From positions 558,001-622,000 of the forward strand of contig OZ251218.1 of NCBI GenBank assembly GCA_965240365.1: a DNA stretch of 64,000 nt. The letters are read 5' to 3'. Positions 19,334 through 27,512 of this stretch are shown piece after piece; position 1 is the first letter of the stretch; each line of letters opens with the position of its first letter. The translations under genes were made by a program, and so were the position numbers. Source of the stretch: G965240365 sp965240365 (GTDB lineage: Bacteria; Pseudomonadota; Gammaproteobacteria; Eutrophobiales; Eutrophobiaceae). The notes under the pieces were generated by a model. That model saw only the letters and a program-made list of their open reading frames with translations, was not told where the DNA came from and searched no databases.

Positions 19334-20452
19334 ATGAATCCTTATGTCCCTGATGCCCTGCCCCTTGGTAACCTGGATTACCGGCAGTTGATTCGTTTGG
19401 TGGGCGAAGCCAATGCTGGGTTAGCCCGTTACGATGGCTTATTGCAGGGCATTCCTAATCCGGCGGTATTGCTGTCTCCGTTGACAACGCAAGAAGCGGT
19501 GCTTTCATCCAAAATAGAAGGCACACAGGCGACTGTTGATGAAGTGCTGGAGCAGGAAGCCGGTCTCATAAAAGAAGGAGAAAAGTACAAGGACATACAA
19601 GAAATCTCAAATTACCGTCTGGCCTTGTTTGAGGCCAATGATTACCTGAAAACGTATCCTATTCGGCTGGCTTTTGTGCGTGAATTGCATAAAATTTTGA
19701 TGAACAGTGTGCGTGGTCAGGACAAATCACCGGGAGAATTTCGCAAAGACCAGAACTGGATTGGTTCGCCGGGCTGTACTATGCAACAGGCGAGTTTCGT
19801 TCCTCCGTCGCCACTTTTGATGCAGGATAGCTTGCAGATGTGGGAACGTTATCTCGACAGCGATGACAATGATTTTCTGTTGCAGACGGCAGTTATGCAT
19901 GCTCAATTTGAAATGATTCATCCGTTTCAGGATGGCAACGGCCGGCTTGGACGGATTCTGATCCCGTTGTTTCTGTATCAAAAAAAGGCATTGTCCCAGC
20001 CTATGTTCTATTTGAGTGAATATCTTGAAAGAAATCGGGAAGAGTACTATCAGCGTCTAAAGGCCATTTCCGCTGACAAGGACTGGAACGGCTGGATTGC
20101 TTTTTTCTTAAAGGCCATTATCAAACAATCTTCAGATAATGCGAATCGGGTGAAGAGAATTATGAATTTGTACGACATAATGAAGCAGAAAATTCAGGAT
20201 ATTACCCATTCTCAATACAATTTGCGCCTGCTGGACTCACTGTTTAGCAAGCCCATATTTCGAACATCCGATTTAGTCCGGCAGTTAAATCAAGATTATG
20301 GCATTCACCAGAAAACCACACCTGCGCTTTTGCGGCAGCTTCGCGAGGCCGGTGTTCTGCTTGAGTTGCGCGCGGGGAGCGGCCGCCGGGCGGCTATTTT
20401 ATGTTTCCCCGAATTGCTTAATGTCGCTGAAGGGCAGGAGGTGTCTGAGTGA
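19334..20452 (+). CDS. Fic-family protein AMP-transferase
   Basis: This 372-residue protein has the full Fic core motif HPFQDGNGRLGR (near residue 195), whose histidine catalyses transfer of AMP from ATP to a target hydroxyl. The inhibitory motif SSKIEG (S-x-x-x-E-G, near residue 55) lies N-terminal in the same chain, so it is a class II self-inhibited Fic protein. The C-terminal third (about 285-360) resembles a winged helix with TPALLRQLREAGVLLEL, as in DUF4172/Fic-DNA-binding relatives. No separate antitoxin gene lies beside it. The target is unknown; such proteins may modify cell-division or topoisomerase targets. Composition is more AT-rich than the flanks, consistent with acquisition. 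Confidence 0.92.
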   Translation: MNPYVPDALPLGNLDYRQLIRLVGEANAGLARYDGLLQGIPNPAVLLSPLTTQEAVLSSKIEGTQATVDEVLEQEAGLIKEGEKYKDIQEISNYRLALFEANDYLKTYPIRLAFVRELHKILMNSVRGQDKSPGEFRKDQNWIGSPGCTMQQASFVPPSPLLMQDSLQMWERYLDSDDNDFLLQTAVMHAQFEMIHPFQDGNGRLGRILIPLFLYQKKALSQPMFYLSEYLERNREEYYQRLKAISADKDWNGWIAFFLKAIIKQSSDNANRVKRIMNLYDIMKQKIQDITHSQYNLRLLDSLFSKPIFRTSDLVRQLNQDYGIHQKTTPALLRQLREAGVLLELRAGSGRRAAILCFPELLNVAEGQEVSE

Positions 20453-20651
20453 GTTTGAGTAGTCTCTGTGCGTCTTTAGGGGATTTATGGAGTCTATTTT
20501 ACTTTTCACACTCCACAAATCCCTTTGTCACGCTTGCAGACTACGCAATCCAAGTCAGGCGCTAATTGTTATGAAGCGCCACTTTCCGGTCAGTCTGACG
20601 CAAGCCGGCGGTAATGACGGAGGGTATGGGGGCTGCCCGGATCCGGTAGCC

Positions 20652-22637
20652 TCAAAACCCGAACATGTGGTCCAGGCAGAAGCTTTCCTGTCCGTTCAGG
20701 AGTCCGTGGTAGCCGAACAGGCGGCAGGTGGGGTCGCGGATGATAATGTAGGCGCCGGGGCCTGCTTTTTGCCTGGCGGGGGGGTTGAATATTTCGTGAT
20801 AGGTCCAGAAGCGGCTGCCACCGCAGGGGATGCGGATGGTTTCTTCGGCCACCGGGCTGCCGGCCCGGTTGTGCAGGATCAGCGTGGTCGCGCTGGTCTC
20901 ATGCCACGGCGTTGAGGCCGGATAGATGAGATGGCAGAGCGTATCCACCTCGCGGCCCGGCGCCTGCCCGTCCGCCAGCCGCAGGAAAATCCGGGTCGTG
21001 AGTCCGGGCGGCCTGTTGTTGTAACTCTGCGGCTCGTCCTTGTAAATGGCCGCCGAGTTGAAGATATGCGCGCCGAATATGGTTTCGGCAATATGGCCGC
21101 TGAGCCGTTGCTCAAACCGGCCCAGGGCATGCAGCCAGCCGTCAGCGGCCCCGCCATCGCGAAAATCATAGAGAAATTCCACATGGCCGTGGCCCGCGGG
21201 CAGGCTGATCCGTTCTTCTTCAAGCCATTGGTCGATGGAGAGACACAGGCTTTCAGCGCGCCCGATGCGGCCAAGATACTTGCTCGCTTTTGTCTCACCG
21301 CCGGCGTCGATCAAGTCAACCCTGAGCGGCAGTTCTTGTTGCGAGCGGGCCATCGGCGTCGGCAGGGCGTGCGTTCGGAACTGCGCCAGCGGCGGCACCG
21401 GCAGCGGCATGATATAGCCCTTGCCCATGAGTTTGCCCAACTCCGGGATAAAGGGATCCGGTTCAAGGTCGGTGCGCTCCACGTTTGCGTGCGCGATGCG
21501 GCGCCGCGATTGATCTCCCTGCCTGAGGACCGCCTCGTAACGCGGGCGCACGAAGTGCCGGCCCGCGTGAATTTCCAGTTGCTCGGGCCATTTTGCCTCC
21601 GGCGCCAGGCTGGCGACATCCAGCGGATAGGTCGCAAAGGGCGCGATCTCGGTTTGTAGAACGCCGCCGTCCGCGGCGCCCATGCGGTTGATGCTGACCG
21701 CCCCGGCGGGGATGGGCGCGGGGTGGGAATTCTGGATAAACAGGGTGATGGTTTCGCCTTCCCCGGGCGCGGGCAGGCCGGCGTAAAAGTCCGCCGGCCA
21801 GGCATTGGCGTCGTGGTTGCAGGACAGCGCGCGGCCGTGGTCGCCATAGGTGTCGAGCGCGTATTTGACGATGTCATGGCCGGCGATCCCGAGCGCGTGC
21901 ATAAACAGCGAGCCGCAGAAGTCGCCGAGGCCGAAGCGCTCGCGCACCGCGCGGCTGTCGATCGTGAACAGCGCGCCCGGCTGGCCCAGGCCTTGCCGCC
22001 AGCTTGCCAGCGTTGCGCCCTCCGCGTCAAACAGATGCAGGTACATTTCCGCCCTGGTCGCGCCGTGCAGCCCCCAGTAATTGGCGGTCGTGATGCGGGT
22101 GTGCAGCGGGGCGGCCCCGTTGCCCGTGATGTCCCGCAGCAGCGCGTAGTTGGTCGCAAAGTTGAGCGGACTGAGATAGCGCCGTTTGTCGGTCAGCATA
22201 TCGGCCGGCAGCCGCATGGCGTCCAGCGTGAGCACCTCGACGCCCGCGGGGATCAGGTGATGCAGCGGGGCGAATTGCGTTTGCCAGTCAAAGGCCAGCA
22301 CGAACAGCGTTTTGGCCTGCATCGCGCCGATCTGATTGATGGGCGCGGCCGGCAGGCCGCGATATGAATGGGATAAATCCTCAATACGCTGCACAAAGTA
22401 GGCGTTGATATCACAGTCGCCAAGCTCGTAAAACGCGCCGAAGTTGCCGATCGCGGAGGCCGGGTCAAACACGGCCACGGGCCCGGCCGCGGCGAGCCGC
22501 TCGACCAGCCGCCGCCCCGCGGAGACCGCGGCCGGATGGCCCAGCGCCTTGAACAATGTCTGTCCGCCGGGGTTATTTCCGGGCCGCCAGCCCGCGCTGA
22601 GATCGGCGTTTTTGAAGGTGTCGATTGCCAGTGTCAT
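20652..22637 (-). CDS. Uncharacterised 661-residue protein
   Basis: I do not recognise this protein. It has no signal peptide or membrane segment. The N-terminal third has alternating hydrophobic strands (AVFDPASAIGNFGAFYEL, LFVLAFDWQTQFAPLH) and the C-terminal half is rich in beta-type blocks (FGAHIFNSAAIYKDEPQSYNNRP, LIYPASTPWHETSATTLILHN, GSRFWTYHEIFNP), suggesting a large multi-domain structure. The end GYHGLLNGQESFCLDHMFGF is conserved-looking. It lies downstream of an ELM1-like gene, msrA and msrB on the same strand, separated from ELM1 by the 152-bp repeat. The last bases of that intergenic region, TAAGGAAACTCTGACT, form its ribosome-binding site. Codon use matches the core genome. Confidence 0.75.
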   Translation of the reverse strand: MTLAIDTFKNADLSAGWRPGNNPGGQTLFKALGHPAAVSAGRRLVERLAAAGPVAVFDPASAIGNFGAFYELGDCDINAYFVQRIEDLSHSYRGLPAAPINQIGAMQAKTLFVLAFDWQTQFAPLHHLIPAGVEVLTLDAMRLPADMLTDKRRYLSPLNFATNYALLRDITGNGAAPLHTRITTANYWGLHGATRAEMYLHLFDAEGATLASWRQGLGQPGALFTIDSRAVRERFGLGDFCGSLFMHALGIAGHDIVKYALDTYGDHGRALSCNHDANAWPADFYAGLPAPGEGETITLFIQNSHPAPIPAGAVSINRMGAADGGVLQTEIAPFATYPLDVASLAPEAKWPEQLEIHAGRHFVRPRYEAVLRQGDQSRRRIAHANVERTDLEPDPFIPELGKLMGKGYIMPLPVPPLAQFRTHALPTPMARSQQELPLRVDLIDAGGETKASKYLGRIGRAESLCLSIDQWLEEERISLPAGHGHVEFLYDFRDGGAADGWLHALGRFEQRLSGHIAETIFGAHIFNSAAIYKDEPQSYNNRPPGLTTRIFLRLADGQAPGREVDTLCHLIYPASTPWHETSATTLILHNRAGSPVAEETIRIPCGGSRFWTYHEIFNPPARQKAGPGAYIIIRDPTCRLFGYHGLLNGQESFCLDHMFGF

Positions 22638-22654
22638 AGTCAGAGTTTCCTTAT

Positions 22655-22806
22655 GGAAGCCCTGAATAAATCCATCCTGGATTTCTCAGGGCACGCAAGA
22701 TGAAAATGCGATTTTCACCTTGCTTCAAAATCAATGACATACATCAATGATTTTGGCGGCACATCCCTGTGCCGCAGGAAACTCTGATTCAATCAGAGTT
22801 TCCTTA
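22655..22806 (-). repeat. 152-bp dispersed repeat, copy 1
   Basis: This is one of three full copies. On the minus strand it begins TAAGGAAACTCTGATTGAAT right after the ELM1-like stop codon, forms a perfect hairpin GGAAACTCTGATT/AATCAGAGTTTCC, then has TGCGGCACAGGGATGTGCCG, AAAATCA..TGATTTTG, AAGGTGAAAATCGCATTTTC and ends GAATAAATCC..GGGCTTCC. Several nested palindromes suggest a folded RNA or a non-autonomous transposon. A 14-base part of its end (TCAGAGTTTCCTTA) recurs just outside at 22640-22653. Confidence 0.85.
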
Positions 22807-23775
22807 TTAGACCGGGGCCGGGTTTGCCAGCCCCAGCGCCTGCCGGATTTTGGCGGCGATTTTTTCGGTGTCATTGACCGGTTCATAGGCCCATTGTTCA
22901 AGCGCCTCGCCGAGCGGGCGGGCGGCGCCGTGCCGCTGCATGCCGGCATGAAACCGGTCGAAACGGGCGGAGCGGCCCTCAAGTTGAAACACATAAACAG
23001 GTTTGCCGGTGCCGGCCGCCTCCGTCACCATGTTGACCGAGTCGCCCGTGACAATAAGATAATCGGCGGCCCCTAAAAATGCAAAATACGGATTATCGCC
23101 GCGGCCGTCCCAGAAAACCTGCGGCAAGCCGGCCAGGGCCTGACGCAGGATGTTAATGACGCCGGCGGGCGTGCGGCGCGAGGGCGTGAGCAAGAGGCTG
23201 CCGCCGGCGTCTTCGGCGAGTTGCCGCAAGCGCGCGGCCAGCGCCCCGGCCCTGGCCTCGGTGAAGCGGAACGCCTTGCTTTTCCCGCCCAGCAAAACCG
23301 CCAGCCAGGGCCGCGGCAGGTCGCTATGCCGGCGCAACAGCGGCGCGGCCAGCGGGTTTGCCAGCTTGTCCCGCGTGACGCGATGCGGCGCCCCCAGGGT
23401 CAGCACGACATTGGCGCCGGAAACCCCGTCATGCCGCGGCACGGCGACCAGATCGAAGTGTTTGAACGCGGTCTTCGGGTTTTGAATATGAACGGTGAAG
23501 GTGCGGCCCTCCGAGAGGCCGCGTATCGCAATCGAAAGCGGCGCGCTCTGGCGGCCGCAGGTGAGCAGCAGGCGCGGCCAGGGCGGCCGCAGCGGGTCGC
23601 CGCCGGGTTGGAGCCGTCTGAGCGGGCCGCAGCGCAGTTGCCGCGGCAGCCATTTCCAGGGCCTGCGGGTCTGAACCCGCTTGACCCGGATCGGCAGGCC
23701 GAGCGCCTCGGCCACGGCCAGGCCCTGATTCTCCATGCCGACGGCGCCGTCCGTGAGCACCCAGCAGCTATTCAT
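22807..23775 (-). CDS. ELM1/DUF1022-like protein
   Basis: The protein (322 residues) starts MNSCWVLTDGAVGMENQGLAVAEALG, the conserved N-terminus of the family related to plant mitochondrial fission protein ELM1. Other conserved blocks are VHIQNPKTAFKHFDLVAVPRHD and YLIVTGDSVNMVTEAAGTGKPVYVF, which look like a glycosyltransferase-B fold with nucleotide-sugar-type binding. Its bacterial function is not established. The start at 23775 has no strong ribosome-binding site; an upstream ATG at 23808 is possible and would still lie after the msrA stop. It is part of a minus-strand run msrB-msrA-ELM1-unknown. The gene ends in tandem TAA codons, the second being the first three bases of the 152-bp repeat. 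Confidence 0.85.
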   Translation of the reverse strand: MNSCWVLTDGAVGMENQGLAVAEALGLPIRVKRVQTRRPWKWLPRQLRCGPLRRLQPGGDPLRPPWPRLLLTCGRQSAPLSIAIRGLSEGRTFTVHIQNPKTAFKHFDLVAVPRHDGVSGANVVLTLGAPHRVTRDKLANPLAAPLLRRHSDLPRPWLAVLLGGKSKAFRFTEARAGALAARLRQLAEDAGGSLLLTPSRRTPAGVINILRQALAGLPQVFWDGRGDNPYFAFLGAADYLIVTGDSVNMVTEAAGTGKPVYVFQLEGRSARFDRFHAGMQRHGAARPLGEALEQWAYEPVNDTEKIAAKIRQALGLANPAPV

Positions 23776-23833
23776 GGTCTGTGTGTAAGCGTCATTGCGC
23801 CTGATCATGGCCGCGGGCGCCGGCGAGGTCCGC

Positions 23834-24445
23834 TCATTGCCGCTTGCCGGCATTAAGCATGGCCTCGATCTGCCCGAGCCGCCGGTCGCGGCCGCAACCG
23901 GTGCGGTAATATTTATAGCGCAGCGGGTTTTTGCGGTAGTAATCCTGGTGGTAGTCCTCGGCCGGGTAGAATTTTTTCGCGGACAGGATCTCGGTGACCA
24001 CCGGCCTGTTCTGCGCCTGACCCTGAATGGCCTGTTTGCTCTTGATCGCCGCCTGTTTTTGCGCCCCGTTATTAAAGAATATCGCGGCCCGGTATTGCGG
24101 CCCCTTGTCGCAGAACTGGCCGCGGGCGTCAAACGGGTCAATGTTTTGCCAGAACACCGCGAGTAACTGCGCGTAGCTGACCCTGGCCGGGTCATATTCG
24201 ACCCTGATCACTTCATAATGGCCGGTCTTGCCGCTGGAGGTGCTTTTATAGGTCGGGTTTTCGGTGTGGCCGCCGCTGTAACCGGAAACCGTGCTGATTA
24301 CGCCGTCCAGCTTGTCGAATGGCGGTTCCATGCACCAGAAACAGCCGCCCGCGAACAGCACGTTTTCACTGGCCGCAAACAGCGCCACCGGCAGGCCGCA
24401 CAAGAGCAGGGCGATAAATCGTCTTTTGATGGTCTTGTTCAGCAT
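23834..24445 (-). CDS. msrA: Exported peptide methionine sulfoxide reductase A
   Basis: It reduces methionine-S-sulfoxide in proteins, using thiol donors. The catalytic motif GGCFWCMEPPFDKL contains the active Cys, and the substrate-binding GYSGGHTENPTYKS and QFCDKGPQYRAAIFF are typical. The first 25 residues (RRFIALLLCGLPVALFAA) are a signal peptide or membrane anchor, so it works in the periplasm, unlike the usual cytoplasmic MsrA. It lies just downstream of msrB (9 bases between genes), and the two would repair both diastereomers of oxidised envelope proteins. Confidence 0.95.
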   Translation of the reverse strand: MLNKTIKRRFIALLLCGLPVALFAASENVLFAGGCFWCMEPPFDKLDGVISTVSGYSGGHTENPTYKSTSSGKTGHYEVIRVEYDPARVSYAQLLAVFWQNIDPFDARGQFCDKGPQYRAAIFFNNGAQKQAAIKSKQAIQGQAQNRPVVTEILSAKKFYPAEDYHQDYYRKNPLRYKYYRTGCGRDRRLGQIEAMLNAGKRQ

Positions 24446-24454
24446 GTTTTATCC

Positions 24455-24979
24455 TTAACTCCTGAGCGCCGGCAAGTCTTCTTCCGCGGCGATGAATTTC
24501 AGGGCGAGGCCGTTATTGCAATAACGCAGGCCCGTGGGTTGCGGGCCATCTTTAAAAACGTGCCCCTGGTGGCCGCCGCAGCGGGCGCAGTGATATTCCT
24601 TGCGGGGCCAGATCAATTTGAGATCCGTTTTAGTGCCGAGGCGCCCGTCTATGGGTTGATAAAAACTCGGCCAGCCCGTGCCGCTGTCATATTTGGTCTC
24701 CGATTCAAACAAGGGCAGATAGCAGGCCACGCAGATATAAGTGCCTTCTTTATCGAACTTGTCCAGCCGGCTGGAACCGGGCGGCTCGGTGCCTTCCTCA
24801 AACAGGATATGGAACGCCGCGGCCGACAGCAGCGGCCGCCATTCGGCGTCTTTTTTATCAAGGCGTGAAAACTGCAAGCGCTTATCCACCGTATGGTCCG
24901 CCGCCCCGGGGATCAGCAAGGGGGCCAGCAATGCGCCCAGCACGGCGCCTGTTTGCGCTAAAAATCGTCTGCGTTGCAT
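24455..24979 (-). CDS. msrB: Exported peptide methionine sulfoxide reductase B
   Basis: It reduces methionine-R-sulfoxide. The motif GLRYCNNGLALKF includes the catalytic Cys, and two CxxC pairs (ICVACYLPLF and HCARCGGHQGHVF) bind zinc. The N-terminus MQRRRFLAQTGAVLGALLAP has a twin-arginine-like signal, so it is probably exported folded by Tat. The 174-residue length is normal for an exported MsrB. It is the first gene of an msrB-msrA unit. The residue after the active-site Cys is NN where most relatives have xN; this should not affect activity. Confidence 0.94.
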   Translation of the reverse strand: MQRRRFLAQTGAVLGALLAPLLIPGAADHTVDKRLQFSRLDKKDAEWRPLLSAAAFHILFEEGTEPPGSSRLDKFDKEGTYICVACYLPLFESETKYDSGTGWPSFYQPIDGRLGTKTDLKLIWPRKEYHCARCGGHQGHVFKDGPQPTGLRYCNNGLALKFIAAEEDLPALRS

Positions 24980-25078
24980 AATCGTTCTCCATACCCCTGT
25001 CTGACCCGAATGACGCGCGGCCGTTCAGACCGATCTGCCTGATAAGTCTCATACCTGTTGCGCCCGGACACCCCTGTT

Positions 25079-25144
25079 GTCATTCCGGCGAAAGCCGGAA
25101 TCCAGTGGTTTATATAATACATTCCCGCCAAGGCGGGAATGACA
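25079..25144. repeat. REP-like composite repeat
   Basis: GTCATTCCGGCGAAAGCCGG, AATCCAGTGGTTTATATAATA and CATTCCCGCCAAGGCGGGAATGAC form a pair of hairpins joined by a conserved linker. The same composite unit occurs at 47.8, 48.1, 48.6 and 54.4 kb. It lies upstream of msrB and next to the left end of the ctaB duplication. Confidence 0.8.
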
Positions 25145-25177
25145 GTTAAGTCTTGGATAGACTTATTCAGCGCTTTT

Positions 25178-25980
25178 GGACGGGCGCTAAACAAGGCCGG
25201 CCAGCAGGGGCATGTAGTGATCGATCAACAATGCCGCGAACAGCAGGATTAAATAGGTGATCGAATAGGAAAAGGTCTTGAGCGCGAGCCGGTCGGAATG
25301 ATCGCGCAGCATGCGAATCACATGATACAGAAAGCCGCCGTTCAGCAGCAGCGCCGAGACCAGGTAAAACAGGCCCGACATATAGGTCAGATAGGGCAGC
25401 AGGGTCACGATACATAACACGGCCGTATAAAGCAGGATATGCAGGCGGGTAAAGCCGGGGCCGTGCGTGACCGGCAGCATCGGAATATCGACCGCAGCGT
25501 AGTCGGCCCGGCGGTAGATGGCCAGCGCCCAGAAATGGGGCGGGGTCCAGGCAAAGATGATCAGAAACAGCAACAGTGAATTCGGGTCGAGGGCGCCCGT
25601 GACCGCGCTCTAGCCCAATACCGGCGGGGCCGCGCCGGCCGCGCCGCCAATCACGATATTCTGCGGCGTAGCGCGCTTTAGAAACATGGAATAGATGAAG
25701 CCGTAGCCGATCAGGGAGACAGCGGTCAGGCCGGCCGTTAAGGGATTTACCAGAAAGGCCAGGATCCCCATTGAGATCGTGCCCAGAAACCAGGCAAAAA
25801 TGGCCGCGTTGAGGAGGCTGACATTGCCCCGCGGCAGCGGCCGGTTGTGGGTTCTGGCCATGATCGCGTCAATGCGGTGATCCACGACATGATTGATCGC
25901 GGCCGCGGAAGAGGCGGCCAGGCCGATGCCCAGCGTGCCGAACAGCATGACATCCCACGGCACGGCCGCCGGCGTCGCCA
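25178..25980 (-). pseudogene. Truncated, nonsense-mutated second copy of ctaB
   Basis: This copy of the haem O synthase gene matches the intact ctaB at 38302-39210 with a constant offset of 13,115 bases and only a few substitutions (for example VSALLLNGG for ISALLLNGG). A TAG at about 25611-25613 replaces a tryptophan codon (LGWSAV). The 5' end, including the start and first membrane segment, is missing and replaced by the IS5-type fragment at 25981. Homology on the right side starts at 25178, just after the stop. It cannot make enzyme; the other copy remains intact. Confidence 0.92.
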
Positions 25981-26437
25981 ATGGTGAAAAAAAACAACAG
26001 TCAGGGGCGGGCCATCGGCAAGACCAAGAGCAGGTTGAATGCCAAGCGGCATCTGGTGTGTGATGGTCAGGGCCGACCTGTCCATCTGCGCCTGACAGCA
26101 GGCAACCGGGCTGATATTACTCAGGCCCGCCACTGCCTTGAGGGTCATGTTCGCAAGGACTGTAAAGTCATTGCCAACCGTGGATACGATGCCAATTACC
26201 TGCGCAACGGGCTGCTCAAGATCGAAGCGACAGTCTGCATCCCGCCCCGCAAAAACCGCAAGGTGCAGTTTGAATACGACACCGAACTCTATAAAACACG
26301 CCACATCATTGAGCGCATTTTCAACCGCATCAAAGACTGGCGCCAGCTCTTGCTTCGAGCATTCCGATGTCCCGAAACTTTCCTCGCCGCTGCACAACTC
26401 GCAGCGATTGTGATTTGGCTCTTATGAGTCTATGCCC
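25981..26437 (+). mobile_element. 3' part of an IS5-family element
   Basis: The open frame 25981-26427 encodes the C-terminal half of an IS5-type transposase: GKTKSRLNAKRHLVCDGQG, RLTAGNRADITQ, IANRGYDANYLRNGL, IPPRKNRKVQFEYD and RHIIERIFNRIKDWR (the last DDE glutamate region). The N-terminal domain is missing. The frame stops at TGA 26425-26427 and is followed by GTCTATGCCC, the inverse of the end GGGCGTAGAC at 34613, with CTAG on the outer side. It is therefore the right end of an IS whose left part was lost at the junction with ctaB. Confidence 0.85.
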
Positions 26438-26459
26438 TAGACTTTATTGGGTATTCCGA

Positions 26460-26678
26460 CATTGCGCGTGCCGATTAGGTTGGTGATGAAGCCCAACACA
26501 AGATGCTTGGCATTGATGTTTTCTTCCGCGATCTCAACGCCCCCTGGCAGCGCGGCTCCATCAAAAACACCAATGGCATCCATGCGAAGGGATATGCCCG
26601 AAAAATGCCTCGGCTTTAAAACCTCCGCCGAAGCCTTCCTTGAAAATGTCCTTAGTGCACTTGAAATGTGGATCTAGC
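26460..26678 (+). mobile_element. IS30-family transposase remnant
   Basis: One frame reads LGIDVFFRDLNAPWQRGSIK and NTNG, the catalytic end region of IS30 transposases. After an internal deletion another frame reads MPEKCLGFKTSAEAFLENV, the family C-terminus, to a TAG near 26676. It is inactive. It differs from the remnant at 2009-2267, so two kinds of IS30 element have been here. Confidence 0.7.
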
Positions 26679-26818
26679 GAGGTCCCCGATGCCGACGGAG
26701 TGTAACCCGGATTTGTTTGACTTTAACACCTGTTGAAGGCCGGCACGGTATCACGATTTTTGAAACAGATTCTTAGAGCTTTCCGCATTTTATTATACAT
26801 ATACCAGAGAGCCGAAGT

Positions 26819-27445
26819 TCATTTAGCAGATTTGATGGCATCAATTGAATTTTGATCCGAGCAAACCCAGAAAACAATAGCATCCTCCGCAGACCCTTTG
26901 AGGCAAGCATGTCCCATTGTGCTATCAATGTAGGCGCAATCACCCTGCTGCAACGTGACAGGTGTGTAGTATTCTGTATGAAGGACGACCTCGCCGGAGA
27001 CCACATACAGAACTTCTTCACCGTCATGTGAGGCTAGACCGCTATTTGTCTCCGGCCTGGCCTCCTGGAGTTCCTGAAGGCTGTGGGCCTTGATGGTTGC
27101 CAGCATCGGAGTCATTTTCTTGTCAGCGAGGTCTGTGCAAAGAACCAGATAGTCATGAGTCCCGATGGAGTAGTGGCTACCGGAACCTCTTGGTGTTATT
27201 GATCGTCTTGTCTTGACGGCCTGGCCGCCTTCTCCGCTGACAATATCCACAATGTCGACACCAAGACCCTTTGCCAAGCGCAATAGATTGGCATAAGTGG
27301 GGGAGAGACTGCCGTTTTCGATCTTTGAGATTGCGGATGCAGAAACACCACAGGCCTGTTCCATCTCCGTCAGCGTCAGTTTCCTTGCTTTGCGCAAGAG
27401 CCTGATCCGGGAAGCCAACGCATCCATGACCGGATCACTCATCAC
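26819..27445 (-). CDS. XRE-family regulator with C-terminal cupin
   Basis: The N-terminal 65 residues form a helix-turn-helix (RLLRKARKLTLTEME, GVSASAISKIENGSLSP). The C-terminal half is a cupin with DGEEVLYVVSGEV and LQQGDCAYIDSTMGHAC, probably binding a small metabolite. Such proteins usually repress a divergent catabolic operon until the substrate appears. It is read away from the enolase-superfamily gene with only 67 bases between starts, so the operator probably lies in 27446-27512. It is the presumed regulator of the cassette 27513-34587. Length 208 residues is usual. Confidence 0.9.
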   Translation of the reverse strand: MMSDPVMDALASRIRLLRKARKLTLTEMEQACGVSASAISKIENGSLSPTYANLLRLAKGLGVDIVDIVSGEGGQAVKTRRSITPRGSGSHYSIGTHDYLVLCTDLADKKMTPMLATIKAHSLQELQEARPETNSGLASHDGEEVLYVVSGEVVLHTEYYTPVTLQQGDCAYIDSTMGHACLKGSAEDAIVFWVCSDQNSIDAIKSAK

Positions 27446-27512
27446 AAATACCTCAAAAAAGTCAACATTTTACACCTGGGTGGGTACTGAAAACAGACAA
27501 ACTCTATCCTAA

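Noticed and set aside
25187..25980. Two separate small membrane proteins in the left ctaB copy
   Set aside because: They are the two parts of one ctaB gene cut by a TAG; the intact copy at 38302 shows the continuous frame.
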